A stretch of DNA of 62,789 bases. Origin: a bacterium. Its GTDB lineage: Bacteria > Verrucomicrobiota > Verrucomicrobiia > Verrucomicrobiales > Akkermansiaceae. The notes under the pieces were generated by a model. It was given only the letters and a program-made list of their open reading frames with translations. It had not been told where the DNA came from and did no database searches. A program made the translations under genes and the position numbers. Shown piece by piece: positions 16,580-25,190 of this stretch (position 1 is its first letter; each line of letters opens with the position of its first letter). The stretch covers positions 1 to 62,789 of the forward strand of contig JAAEZT010000022.1 of NCBI GenBank assembly GCA_018222765.1. The letters are read 5' to 3'.

Positions 16580-19122
16580 AACGATTATTCCCAGTTTGGT
16601 TTCTCACAAGTCTGCTCGCTTTTGGCGAAGCCGATCCCTCGTTGAACACTCTCGGCCCATTCCTGAAGAAACACTGCATCGAATGCCACGGCCCCGAAAA
16701 ACAAAAAGGCGACTATCGCTTCGACCTTTTAAAGAATGATCTCTCCGACCTGCAAACGCTGGAACTTTGGCAGGGCATTCTGGATCAACTCAACCTGGGC
16801 GAAATGCCCCCGAAGAAACAAGCACAACCCTCCCGGGAAGAAAGCGCAAAGGTTATCGCTACTCTCACTCCCGCACTTCAAAAAGCCTACGCCTCTAAGA
16901 AAAGCACCGGCGGGCAGGCCGTCATTCGGAGGCTCAACAAATTCGAACTCCGCAATACCCTCCGCGATCTGTTTTACCTCAATCACCCGGACTTTGAACC
17001 CACTGTGGTTTCCGGACTTTACGACTTCAACGGCAACGGCATCACGGCGCAAAAAACCATCGAGCCCACACGAAGTTTTCAAGACGACGAAGAAGCCGAG
17101 GGCTTTGACAACATCGGCGATACTTTGGTGATGTCAGACTTCCTCCTCAAGATGCTCATCTCGGCTGCGGAGGAATCGATTGAAATGGCCACGAACAACG
17201 AGCCCCAAAAGCCCTTCGAAGCAGAAACCTTCACCGCGCCCATTTGCACCAAAGCCCTCCACGGCGATAGCCTCGGCAAACATCAACGCGACAATGGTGA
17301 TCCTTACGATGAGGTTTTCCAGCGCTGGGATCGCTACAACCGGATTGGGCCGGACAAGTATCAAGGGGGGATGCGTCGACCGGCACCATATCGAATCACG
17401 GTTGAGGTCTCAGCCCACAATCCGGTGGAGGGCAAATGGGGGAACTGGACCGTACGGGAAGGAAACCTCATCCACCAGGGACGGCAGAGTTCCGACATAC
17501 CGTTCGAAATCGGGCTGTATCTTCAGCGCTTTGAGCACCATCGTGGGCCGCGACACCAGCGGATCACCCGCTGGACGCTGCCTGGCGATGGAGAAAAGCG
17601 GACCTTTTCCTTCGAGACCTGGATCGACGATCCGTGGAGTGCCTGGATCGGCTGGGAAAACGGCCCTTGGTTTCGTCACAACGCCTGGCACATCCTGCTC
17701 GAGCAGTGGTATCCCGAGGATTACGCGAAGATCGATCGTAAGCAGAAGAGCTTCAAAAAGCAGGTCGCGGAGGTCTTGTTCAGGAAGGGGTATCATGGAC
17801 CGACCCTGCGGGTGCACAGCTTCCGCATCGAGCCGGTGAGCCGCGAGTGGCCACCCAGGAGTCACATCGCGCTCTATGGGAAGGGTTCCATTGAAGAAGC
17901 AAATCTCCCAAAGCTCTTCCACGCCTTTGCCGAGAGAGCCTACCGTCGTCCGGTCGATCCTTCGGAGATCAAACCCTTCATTGAGCTCACAGAAAAACTC
18001 GAATCCGAAGGAAGCTCACGACAGGAGGCGATGAAAGGCGCCTACACCGCGCTTCTCTGCTCACCCGACTTTGTCTATCTTCGGCAGAAATCCGGAAAGC
18101 TCGACGACTTCGAACTCGCTTCACGTTTAAGTTATTTCCTTTGGTCATCGATGCCCGACGAAACCTTGCTTAATCTCGCACGCGCGGGAAAGCTCTCCGC
18201 TCCGGCAGAATTGAACCGCCAGGTCGAGCGCATGCTCAAGGACCCCAAGGGGGCGGCCTTTGTCCGCCACTTCCCCGAACGTTGGTTGAAGCTCCACGAA
18301 CTCGGTCGCATGGAGCCGGATAAGAGGGGACCCTACGGCCACTACTTCCGCGTGAAGGATTTTCTCATTCCGCAAGTCGACGCCTACTTTGGAGACCTCC
18401 TCGAGCGCAATGGGCCAATCCGTGACTTCATTGATTCCGACTACACTTTCATGAACCAACTCCTCGGGGAATTGATCTACAAACAGAAGAGCCCCGGAGA
18501 AAATCTGCGTAAAGTGAAACTGGATGACCCACGGCGCGGAGGACTACTCACTCTACCCGCCATCATGACCGTAACTTCCAATGGCGTGGAAACCTCCCCC
18601 ATCAATCGGGGCGTCTATGTTCTCGAAAACATCCTCGGCACTCCGCCGCCACCGCCGCCGCCCGACGTCGAACCGCTCTCACCCGACTTGCGCGGAACCA
18701 CGACACTCAAAGACCAGCTCGCCGCCCACCGGAACCAGGAAGCTTGCCGAAGTTGTCATCAAAAAATCGACCCGATGGGATTTCCGCTGGAAAATTTCGA
18801 TCCCATCGGCCGCTGGCGCGATGATTACCCCAAACTCGATAAGAAGGCCAAAAAGACTCTCCCTGTCGATTCCTCCTCTGTCCTCCCGAATGGTCGCGAA
18901 GTTCAGAATCTCACTGAATACAAAGCGATGCTCCTCGAGCGCGAACCACAAGTAGTGCACTGCCTCACCGAAAAAATGCTCACCTACGCCACCGGTCGCT
19001 TGCTTGAAGTTAGTGATCGCGGTGAAGTCAACCGCATCGTTTCGGAGATGGAGAAAAACGGAAACCGTCTCCGCGATCTCGTGCATCTTGTCGTTCGGAG
19101 TGATCTCTTTTTGAATAAGTGA
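16576..19122 (+). CDS. PSD1 / cytochrome c domain protein (DUF1587-1592-1588-1585), copy A
   Basis: 848 residues; the ATG overlaps the previous stop as ATGA. A signal peptide is followed by the first haem site C34-I-E-C-H38 (PSCyt1) and LNLGEMPPKK. Then come DUF1587 (RLNKFELRNTLRDLF), a beta-rich insert, DUF1595 (FAERAYRRPVDPSEI), DUF1592 (SRLSYFLWSSMPDETLL and SDYTFMNQLLGE), DUF1588 with the second haem site C724-R-S-C-H728, and DUF1585 (KMLTYATGRLLE). A run of seven prolines (GTPPPPPPPDVE) links DUF1592 and DUF1588. The copy has a longer middle section than copies B and C. It should be an extracytoplasmic dihaem protein; an oxidoreductase role toward a carbohydrate or phenolic substrate is often guessed but unproven. 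Confidence 0.92.
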   Translation: MKRLFPVWFLTSLLAFGEADPSLNTLGPFLKKHCIECHGPEKQKGDYRFDLLKNDLSDLQTLELWQGILDQLNLGEMPPKKQAQPSREESAKVIATLTPALQKAYASKKSTGGQAVIRRLNKFELRNTLRDLFYLNHPDFEPTVVSGLYDFNGNGITAQKTIEPTRSFQDDEEAEGFDNIGDTLVMSDFLLKMLISAAEESIEMATNNEPQKPFEAETFTAPICTKALHGDSLGKHQRDNGDPYDEVFQRWDRYNRIGPDKYQGGMRRPAPYRITVEVSAHNPVEGKWGNWTVREGNLIHQGRQSSDIPFEIGLYLQRFEHHRGPRHQRITRWTLPGDGEKRTFSFETWIDDPWSAWIGWENGPWFRHNAWHILLEQWYPEDYAKIDRKQKSFKKQVAEVLFRKGYHGPTLRVHSFRIEPVSREWPPRSHIALYGKGSIEEANLPKLFHAFAERAYRRPVDPSEIKPFIELTEKLESEGSSRQEAMKGAYTALLCSPDFVYLRQKSGKLDDFELASRLSYFLWSSMPDETLLNLARAGKLSAPAELNRQVERMLKDPKGAAFVRHFPERWLKLHELGRMEPDKRGPYGHYFRVKDFLIPQVDAYFGDLLERNGPIRDFIDSDYTFMNQLLGELIYKQKSPGENLRKVKLDDPRRGGLLTLPAIMTVTSNGVETSPINRGVYVLENILGTPPPPPPPDVEPLSPDLRGTTTLKDQLAAHRNQEACRSCHQKIDPMGFPLENFDPIGRWRDDYPKLDKKAKKTLPVDSSSVLPNGREVQNLTEYKAMLLEREPQVVHCLTEKMLTYATGRLLEVSDRGEVNRIVSEMEKNGNRLRDLVHLVVRSDLFLNK

Positions 19123-19148
19123 ATTGCCGACAGCACGCTAAGTTGCCG

Positions 19149-21092
19149 ATGAGAACGACCATTGCTCTGCTCACCATTTTCTTCTGCGAGGCCTCTCAGG
19201 AGAGCTTTGCGCAGAACATCCCGCGCACCGTCACTGAGACCTGGGTGGACTACGATCCGCGCGCCGAGCCCTTGGAGATCGAAGTGGTGCGCGAAGAATC
19301 TGACGGAGGAATCATCACCCGCTACGTTCGCTATGTCGTGGGAACCTTCGCCGGAAAGAAGACCAAGGTCGCAGCCTTCTATGCCTTCCCGGAAAAAGCG
19401 AAAGCCTTGCCCGGGATTATTCAGGTTCACGGAGGCGGACAATTCGCTCGCAAACAATCAGTGCAGTTCTACGCGGCCCGTGGCTACGCCGCAATCGCGG
19501 TGAACTGGGGCGAGAAAGTCATTGATCAGGCGGGTGATCCCAACACCGACTGGCAAGGAATTCCTTCAGGATTTCTCGATCCAAAACATCACAATGGAGT
19601 CGAGGCGAGTGAAGGGACGATCCACAGAAAAGCCCACCCATGGAACAGCTCATGGATTCTCTACGCGGCAGCGACACGACGCGCGATCACTTTTCTGGAG
19701 CAGCAAGCAGAATGCGACGGCGACCGCATTGGACTTCAGGGCCACAGCATGGGCGGACGCCTCACCATCCTCACGGCAATCGACCCCCGCATCAAGGCTG
19801 CTTCACCATCAGTCGGCGGCAGCGGATTTCTCTACACCGACATTGCCGGCATTCCCAACTCGGCCCGACGGATGGCAGCCGGCCCTGAGCGCGATCTCTA
19901 CCTAAAAACACTCGCCTGCCAACACTATTGGCCACTGGTTCGCTGCCCGGTGATGTTTCTTGGCGCAACCAACGACTTCAATTCACCGATGGAGTTTGTC
20001 CTTCGTGGTTTCAACTCCCTGCCTGATGTCAGACAGAGCCGCACTTCCTTCACTCCTCACATGAATCATCGCTTCACCGCCGACAACATGATGGCGCGCA
20101 TTCGCTGGTTTGATACACATCTGAAAAAATCATTCACCTTCCCCGCCACCGCCAAGGCCACTTTGGATTTGAATACTCCCGACGGCATCCCGGTCTTCAC
20201 GGTGCGACCTGATCTTTCCGGACCCCACAAACTTGAACGAGTGGAAATCTACTACGGTTATGACCGAGACCCACGCGCCCGTTTCTGGCGCTCGGCGGAA
20301 GTCGAACGCTACGGCAACACCTTTTCGGCGCCCTGTCCGATCATGAACACCGGCGAGCCTTTGTTCGCATTCGCCAACGTCATTTACGAAACCGGTGAAA
20401 AAATCAAAATGCCACCGGGCTACTCCGATAATTCGCTACTGACAATCACGAGTGAATACCGCAAGGCCTATCCCCACCAACTTCAGAAGGCCGGGGTGAA
20501 AGCGACGGTAAAACGCCAGCGCCTCATCGACGATTTCGCCCATGGATGGCGGGACTGGTCATTGGTTGCCGCAAGTAATCGTCATCACTGGAACTTCGAA
20601 ACTCACAAGATCAACGACCCCGCCTTTGTCGGCCCAAAAGACGCCAAGCTCGCCTTCGAAATTACCACCACGGAACCCGGCGAGACCTTGGCCGTGGTCA
20701 TTGATACCGACCGCTGGCGTGGCTACACCGGTCGCAAGCCCACTCAATATGTTGCCCTCGTGAAATTAGAAACTGCCGGCACACAATCGGTTACCCTGGC
20801 GATGAACCAATTCAAGTCGGAAGCTGGCAAGCCTCTTACCAGCTATGATTTTGCAACCAGCCTCATTCTCACCCCCGGCCAAAAACTGAGCCCAAAAACT
20901 GTGAAGAAACCTTGGAAGGGACAAGTTCCCAAATTCACAAACCTGCGCTGGGAAGGAGGCGAATTCACGCCACGTCCGCGACCTTATCTTAAGTCGGACT
21001 CAGCGGCAGCCGATGCCGATGCCGTTTTCCGCGATGAGTTTAACCGCGCCGTCGATGAATCGGTCGAACGCGAGGAACAAGATCGAGAGTAG
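19149..21092 (+). CDS. Secreted alpha/beta-hydrolase (dienelactone hydrolase / acetyl-xylan-esterase-like)
   Basis: 647 residues from ATG 19149, which opens a signal peptide (MRTTIALLTIFFCEA); a GTG at 19119 that overlaps the PSD1 stop is an alternative. Residues 40-360 form an alpha/beta-hydrolase: oxyanion strand IIQVHGGGQF, nucleophile elbow GLQGHSMGGRLTIL (Ser about 199), an Asp after MFLGATNDF, and a His in SFTPHMNHRFT. The last 290 residues are a separate beta-rich region with NTPDGIPVFTV and LAFEITTTEPGETLAVVID, possibly a carbohydrate-binding sandwich. It is the fourth gene of the DUF1552 operon. An ester-removing role on an acylated glycan fits. The Asp/Glu/Arg-rich tail is low complexity. 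Confidence 0.82.
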   Translation: MRTTIALLTIFFCEASQESFAQNIPRTVTETWVDYDPRAEPLEIEVVREESDGGIITRYVRYVVGTFAGKKTKVAAFYAFPEKAKALPGIIQVHGGGQFARKQSVQFYAARGYAAIAVNWGEKVIDQAGDPNTDWQGIPSGFLDPKHHNGVEASEGTIHRKAHPWNSSWILYAAATRRAITFLEQQAECDGDRIGLQGHSMGGRLTILTAIDPRIKAASPSVGGSGFLYTDIAGIPNSARRMAAGPERDLYLKTLACQHYWPLVRCPVMFLGATNDFNSPMEFVLRGFNSLPDVRQSRTSFTPHMNHRFTADNMMARIRWFDTHLKKSFTFPATAKATLDLNTPDGIPVFTVRPDLSGPHKLERVEIYYGYDRDPRARFWRSAEVERYGNTFSAPCPIMNTGEPLFAFANVIYETGEKIKMPPGYSDNSLLTITSEYRKAYPHQLQKAGVKATVKRQRLIDDFAHGWRDWSLVAASNRHHWNFETHKINDPAFVGPKDAKLAFEITTTEPGETLAVVIDTDRWRGYTGRKPTQYVALVKLETAGTQSVTLAMNQFKSEAGKPLTSYDFATSLILTPGQKLSPKTVKKPWKGQVPKFTNLRWEGGEFTPRPRPYLKSDSAAADADAVFRDEFNRAVDESVEREEQDRE

Positions 21093-21094
21093 TC

Positions 21095-21238
21095 TTAAGG
21101 ATTAGGACAACCTTCCATCGAGTTGCGTGGACCCCATGGACCCAAGGTCCCACCCTCGATAAAATTGGCCTTAGTTTGATCATCACGCGTGACCGCGATG
21201 CCTTCCTGAAGAACCACTACCCCGGAACTGCCATCTCA
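21095..21238 (-). pseudogene. Gene-tail remnant between the hydrolase and the SGNH-sulfatase fusion
   Basis: On the minus strand the frame ending in TAA at 21095-21097 reads DGSSGVVVLQEGIAV then TRDDQTKANFIEGGTLGP and WGPRNSMEGCPNP. It is preceded at once by an in-frame TGA, so it has no start. The string TKANFIEGGTLGP resembles the end of the GntR/LacI-type regulator at 32341 (TKAELVEGGTIGP), but the rest differs. It appears to be the surviving 3' tail of a lost gene. Confidence 0.4.
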
Positions 21239-21239
21239 C

Positions 21240-23834
21240 TCACCGCCGGCGAACACGGGATCTCTCGGACTTTGTCTTGAATTCGGGAGCCGCTTTCTTC
21301 GGCAACCATTTGGAGAGAACACGCAGAGTATCCCGGTGGGCGGGATCATTTGCGAGATTATGAAATTCATCCGGATCGGTCCGGTGATCGTAGAGTTCCT
21401 TGGCGCCATCTTCATAGGAAATCAGCCGCCAATCCCGGGAACGGATTGAATGATTCCCAAAGTAGGAAGAAGTGATCGCAGGTCTCTCCCGGGCTGCCGT
21501 TGCATCATCGAGCTGGGGTAAAAGAGAGACCCCTTCGAGATGGAAATTCGCAGGTAAGCCGCAAAGCTTGACCAAGGTCGGATAGATATCAAGCAAGCTC
21601 GCGGGCTCACGGCAGGCTTCGCCGGGCTTAATTCCAGGCCCCGCAAAAAGAAGGGGAACTCTCGTTGATTCCTCCCACAGCGTGCGCTTGGCCCAATGCT
21701 GCTTTTCGCCCAGATGGAATCCATGATCACTCCACAAAACAATCAAAGTGTTATCGGCATGAGGACTGGATTTCAACGCTTCCAAAACGGTGCCGACACA
21801 ATGATCGACGAAACTCACTGATGCGAGGTAGGCGTGGGTCAGGCTTCGCTGCTTTCCATTCTCAACCACTTCGACATGAGTCGGGGCAAGCGCGTAGTCG
21901 TTGATCCCCAGAAAGTTTTTCGGCAGATCTTCGAGATCCGAGATGGGATTCTTCGGAAGCTTCAAGGTTTTTTCTTCGTAAAGCTCAAACCACCTGGGAG
22001 GAACGAAGAGAGGAACGTGGGGCCGGAAAAACCCGACCGACATAAAGAAGGGTTTCTCAAATTCCTCCTGGAGCGCTTTGGCCGCATTCTCGGCTAGTTG
22101 GACGTCGGCCATTTCGGCATCCTTCTCCGGATAGGTGCCCCAATCCCAGGCCGCACTCCAGTCAGCGGGGCGACTCATTGGCTTCTTCGTTCTGGGACTC
22201 CTCTTGCGCCCAAGGGATCGATCGACCGCACCAGCCAGACGTCCACTGAAGTCCTGATGCAAAACCTTTCCCCCGGCCAGGGTCAGATACCCGTGATCCT
22301 TGAAGTAGCGCTGAATCGTGGGGACGTCTTTTAAGGCTGGCAACTGCTGGTAAGACGGTCCGATCTCGTAACTCCCGTGCGTCGTCGCCGCCACGCCCGA
22401 CATCACGCTCACACGCGAGCAGGAACAAACCGGAATCGCACAATGGGCGTTGGCGAAATTTCGCCCCCGCTTCGCAAGCGCATCCATATGAGGAGTCAGC
22501 GCCCCGGGATGCCCTCCAAGGAATCCGGTCCAATCGTTGAGGTCATCGATGCAAATCATGAGAACATTGGGGGCAGATACGCCCTGTGTTGATTCCGCAG
22601 CAAGGGCCTCGTGCACTGAGGAAGCGACAGCCTCACCCAGAAGTTTTTGTTCCTCTTCTTTGTAGAAATGGACATCGTTCCCCTTGCGCCATGAATCAAA
22701 AAGAGCGGAACCCTCCACTACTCCATACAGATCATTGATGATGATCTCAGGATGCCTCTTCATGACTTCCAAGGCCGCATCATTAAACTCCTTTGCCGCT
22801 CCCTTGCGACGGGCATACCTGCCTTTATTACTCTGTGGAATCGGCGTGGTCGAACACCAGATCAATTTCGCGCCTGTCTTCTTCAAGATCGCGATCTCCT
22901 TCTCAAGGTTCTCTTTGTAGGCCTCCAATGGCACCGCATAATCACCAAAGGTATCAGTCACCTTGTCGTAGCTTTGTTTCAAATCATGCAAGCCGTGGTT
23001 AAACTGAATCACGTCCCAGCCCAGTCCCTTTTCATGGTAGTTCCCCAACCAAAGATCCATATTGCGGACTCCTTGCACCGTTGAAAAACTATTCCCCTCG
23101 TTGCGATGATAATTGGCTGCCCCCTTCAAAGCGGCTTTTGCTGCTTCGTGATAATTCATGCTGATCGAATCACCCACCACCAGCACCCGGGGAAGTTTGG
23201 GATCATCCGTCTTGCGGGGATCCTCAAGCGCTCTCACTTCCATTTCATGAACCACAAACCCTCCCTCTTCTTGCTCGCCTTGGATCGTCACCTTCCAAAA
23301 CCCCTTCTCCAGGTCAGCCGGGGTCAAGGGTTCGTGCACATAGATCCGGGCATGTCGCTGGCGCAAGTTCACTTTCACCGGCTTTCCATTCAGGTCGATC
23401 AATCCGCTCTTGGGAGCCTCCACGGCATCCGGAGTAAATAGACTGACAATCTTGCGATGACCTTCTTCCGGGCCGCTTGCCCTGCCTCCACCAAGATGCA
23501 CTACCGCCACGCGCGCCACGAATGGCCGCCCCTCCGACATCGCTTTGGCATTGGCGTCATCGATTCCGTAAAAATCCGTCAACACAGGTCCTTCGAGACC
23601 AGCGAAGCTTTTGCGCTCCTCGACTTTGAGGATACGAACATCATCGGACCAACGCACCGTAAAGCGCGACTGCCCCAAATCCGATTTCGGGGCATACTGC
23701 GTTTCCTTCAGCAACTCGAAGGTCTTCGTCGTCGGATCGACCCCGTAGATATTGCCCGTCGCTCCGTCGAGTCCACCTTGAGACCAAGCCGACAGAGTGA
23801 GAACAGCAGAAAGAAAAGTAATGAGGCACTTCAT
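21240..23834 (-). CDS. SGNH-hydrolase and sulfatase fusion protein with CSCSR motif
   Basis: 864 residues from ATG 23834 (AGGAA lies 8 nt upstream; the longer TTG start at 23840 is less likely). After a signal peptide and a beta-rich N-terminal part (about 20-210), residues 215-415 are an SGNH hydrolase: block I VVGDSISM, block III FNHGLHDL, and the late NDVHF block. Residues 420-864 form a sulfatase: MICIDDLNDW metal site, GGKVLHQ, LWSDHGFHLGEKQHW and the C-terminal strand region. The formylglycine site reads V-C-S-C-S-R (Cys 470), so the usual Pro of CxPxR is Cys. The combination suggests one enzyme that removes both an acyl group and a sulfate from the same glycan. Whether FGE would mature CSCSR is open. 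Confidence 0.85.
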   Translation of the reverse strand: MKCLITFLSAVLTLSAWSQGGLDGATGNIYGVDPTTKTFELLKETQYAPKSDLGQSRFTVRWSDDVRILKVEERKSFAGLEGPVLTDFYGIDDANAKAMSEGRPFVARVAVVHLGGGRASGPEEGHRKIVSLFTPDAVEAPKSGLIDLNGKPVKVNLRQRHARIYVHEPLTPADLEKGFWKVTIQGEQEEGGFVVHEMEVRALEDPRKTDDPKLPRVLVVGDSISMNYHEAAKAALKGAANYHRNEGNSFSTVQGVRNMDLWLGNYHEKGLGWDVIQFNHGLHDLKQSYDKVTDTFGDYAVPLEAYKENLEKEIAILKKTGAKLIWCSTTPIPQSNKGRYARRKGAAKEFNDAALEVMKRHPEIIINDLYGVVEGSALFDSWRKGNDVHFYKEEEQKLLGEAVASSVHEALAAESTQGVSAPNVLMICIDDLNDWTGFLGGHPGALTPHMDALAKRGRNFANAHCAIPVCSCSRVSVMSGVAATTHGSYEIGPSYQQLPALKDVPTIQRYFKDHGYLTLAGGKVLHQDFSGRLAGAVDRSLGRKRSPRTKKPMSRPADWSAAWDWGTYPEKDAEMADVQLAENAAKALQEEFEKPFFMSVGFFRPHVPLFVPPRWFELYEEKTLKLPKNPISDLEDLPKNFLGINDYALAPTHVEVVENGKQRSLTHAYLASVSFVDHCVGTVLEALKSSPHADNTLIVLWSDHGFHLGEKQHWAKRTLWEESTRVPLLFAGPGIKPGEACREPASLLDIYPTLVKLCGLPANFHLEGVSLLPQLDDATAARERPAITSSYFGNHSIRSRDWRLISYEDGAKELYDHRTDPDEFHNLANDPAHRDTLRVLSKWLPKKAAPEFKTKSERSRVRRR

Positions 23835-23929
23835 GAACAAGTTCCTAAAAAGTAATCGGCCCCACTCTCTCCGGAAAGCAGGAAAAAACTCTCACAACTT
23901 CGCCATGGCTTTTCCCGTCACGAGATCAA

Positions 23930-23962
23930 CACAGCGGACAAATTCCCGCCGCTGTGTCCGCT
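23930..23962. repeat. Two overlapping, mutually exclusive inverted repeats
   Basis: CACAGCGG (23930-23937) pairs with CCGCTGTG (23949-23956), and AGCGGACA (23933-23940) pairs with TGTCCGCT (23955-23962). The two perfect 8-bp stems share bases and cannot form together. The element lies upstream of the SGNH-sulfatase start and just past the stop of the minus-strand gene at 24024. It has no T-run. It could be an operator or a folding switch in the leader. Confidence 0.45.
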
Positions 23963-24023
23963 GAAGGCGAGACAAGCGAGGAGGAATCCCCTCAGGCATT
24001 AATTTAACCAGAAGCCGTAACCC

Positions 24024-25007
24024 CTACTTTTCGATGCGGAAAAAGAGACGGGAATCGCTACCGAGCCCAAAATCATTCAAGTTGAAGGTCGCGGTAGTCG
24101 TGTCACCCCCTTCGGCTGCGGGATAGCCATCATCGATGTCACTATCCCAGCTGATCATATCCTCCGAGTATTTGATGGCATAAGACTCACCGGGCTTGGA
24201 ATTCCAGGTTAAGGTAAGCATCCCATCGGCGGACGTGTAGTCAATCTCAGTAATGGTCGGCGGACCGGGTCCTCCCACTTCAACAATCTGAAAACCGTTC
24301 ATTGGAGCACGCTTCACATTGTCGCCGCCGCCGAGCTGGTCGGCAATGGATTGAATCTTAATATTGGGAGCGGTTAAATCAGTGAGAATCACATAGTTTG
24401 AGTCAAGCCCTTGGCCTTGACCGTCCGTCCCGTCACCGGTCGCCTGTTTGTAGGTGCCATCGAAGGTGGCGGTATCGTAACCATGCTGTGCGGCAAGGAC
24501 GTTCTCTCCGTTGTCCGTGTCCAAAATTTGATAGACGCCACCACGGTTACCATTACTGCCGCCATCGTAGTAGATATACACGTCGTAATTGGCGTATGGG
24601 ATCTCCGTGATCGTCCATCCCTGAGGTCCACCATTATTATCCATGCCGCCGTTCATCATAAGGCGATCGCCATCGGCGGCGGCGGGGGTGCCGTCAAGAA
24701 TCACATTGCCGTTGGCCCAGCTAGTCTGCACCGAGACAGTCGTCGCCAGCAAGGTTCCGCTATCGTCTGTGACCTGTTGAGTTCCCCAATTGCCCTGCAT
24801 CACGTTGTTCCAGTTCGTTTGAGGAACAATGCCAGCCGTGCTGGTCGGTGGCACCACGTTGTTTTGCGCGTCTTCAGGAGAGCTCCCGTCGCCGGCATTA
24901 CTTGGTCCGGTGTTCACGCCGATCGAGCTGGCCATCGCAGTGGTTGAAATGCTGGCCATAGCGGCGGCAAGGGCCAGAATACTTGAGATTTTAGTGAAAC
25001 GGATCAT
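24024..25007 (-). CDS. Secreted beta-sandwich protein, paralogue of the PEP-CTERM protein at 31110
   Basis: 327 residues with a signal peptide (MIRFTKISSILALAAAMASI). Residues 27-245 closely match the PEP-CTERM protein encoded at 31110-31907 (shared SIGVNTGP, NNGG.QGWTIT, YDVYIYYDGG, APMNGFQIVE). The PEP-CTERM tail is absent. Instead the last 80 residues form a small module (LTLTWNSKPGESYAIKYSED ... LFFRIEK) that recurs at the end of the Big_1 protein at 58919. The module may replace the sorting tail or bind a partner. The two paralogues lie in the same direction on either side of the CRTAC1 genes. Function unknown; probably extracellular matrix or surface. Confidence 0.82.
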   Translation of the reverse strand: MIRFTKISSILALAAAMASISTTAMASSIGVNTGPSNAGDGSSPEDAQNNVVPPTSTAGIVPQTNWNNVMQGNWGTQQVTDDSGTLLATTVSVQTSWANGNVILDGTPAAADGDRLMMNGGMDNNGGPQGWTITEIPYANYDVYIYYDGGSNGNRGGVYQILDTDNGENVLAAQHGYDTATFDGTYKQATGDGTDGQGQGLDSNYVILTDLTAPNIKIQSIADQLGGGDNVKRAPMNGFQIVEVGGPGPPTITEIDYTSADGMLTLTWNSKPGESYAIKYSEDMISWDSDIDDGYPAAEGGDTTTATFNLNDFGLGSDSRLFFRIEK

Positions 25008-25113
25008 TGATTTCTTTTGACTGGATTTCGATGTTGAGGAGGGAAACGCTTGAAAGGTGACTCTGCTGTTGGTCTGTCCTTAATTTCCCCTCTCCAACTC
25101 GTCAAGCTGCACT

Positions 25114-25145
25114 AAAAACCCAACCTGTCCTAAAGAGGACAGGTT
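25114..25145 (-). terminator. Rho-independent terminator after the CRTAC1/TPR gene
   Basis: A perfect 9-bp stem (AACCTGTCC 25122-25130 with GGACAGGTT 25137-25145) has a 6-nt loop. Read on the minus strand it is followed by GGG and TTTTT (25114-25118). It lies 46 bp past the stop at 25191 and closes the CRTAC1 transcription unit. Confidence 0.85.
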
Positions 25146-25190
25146 ATTCAAAGGAGCGCCCTGTGAACACCACGCTCTCTTTTTACGGAT

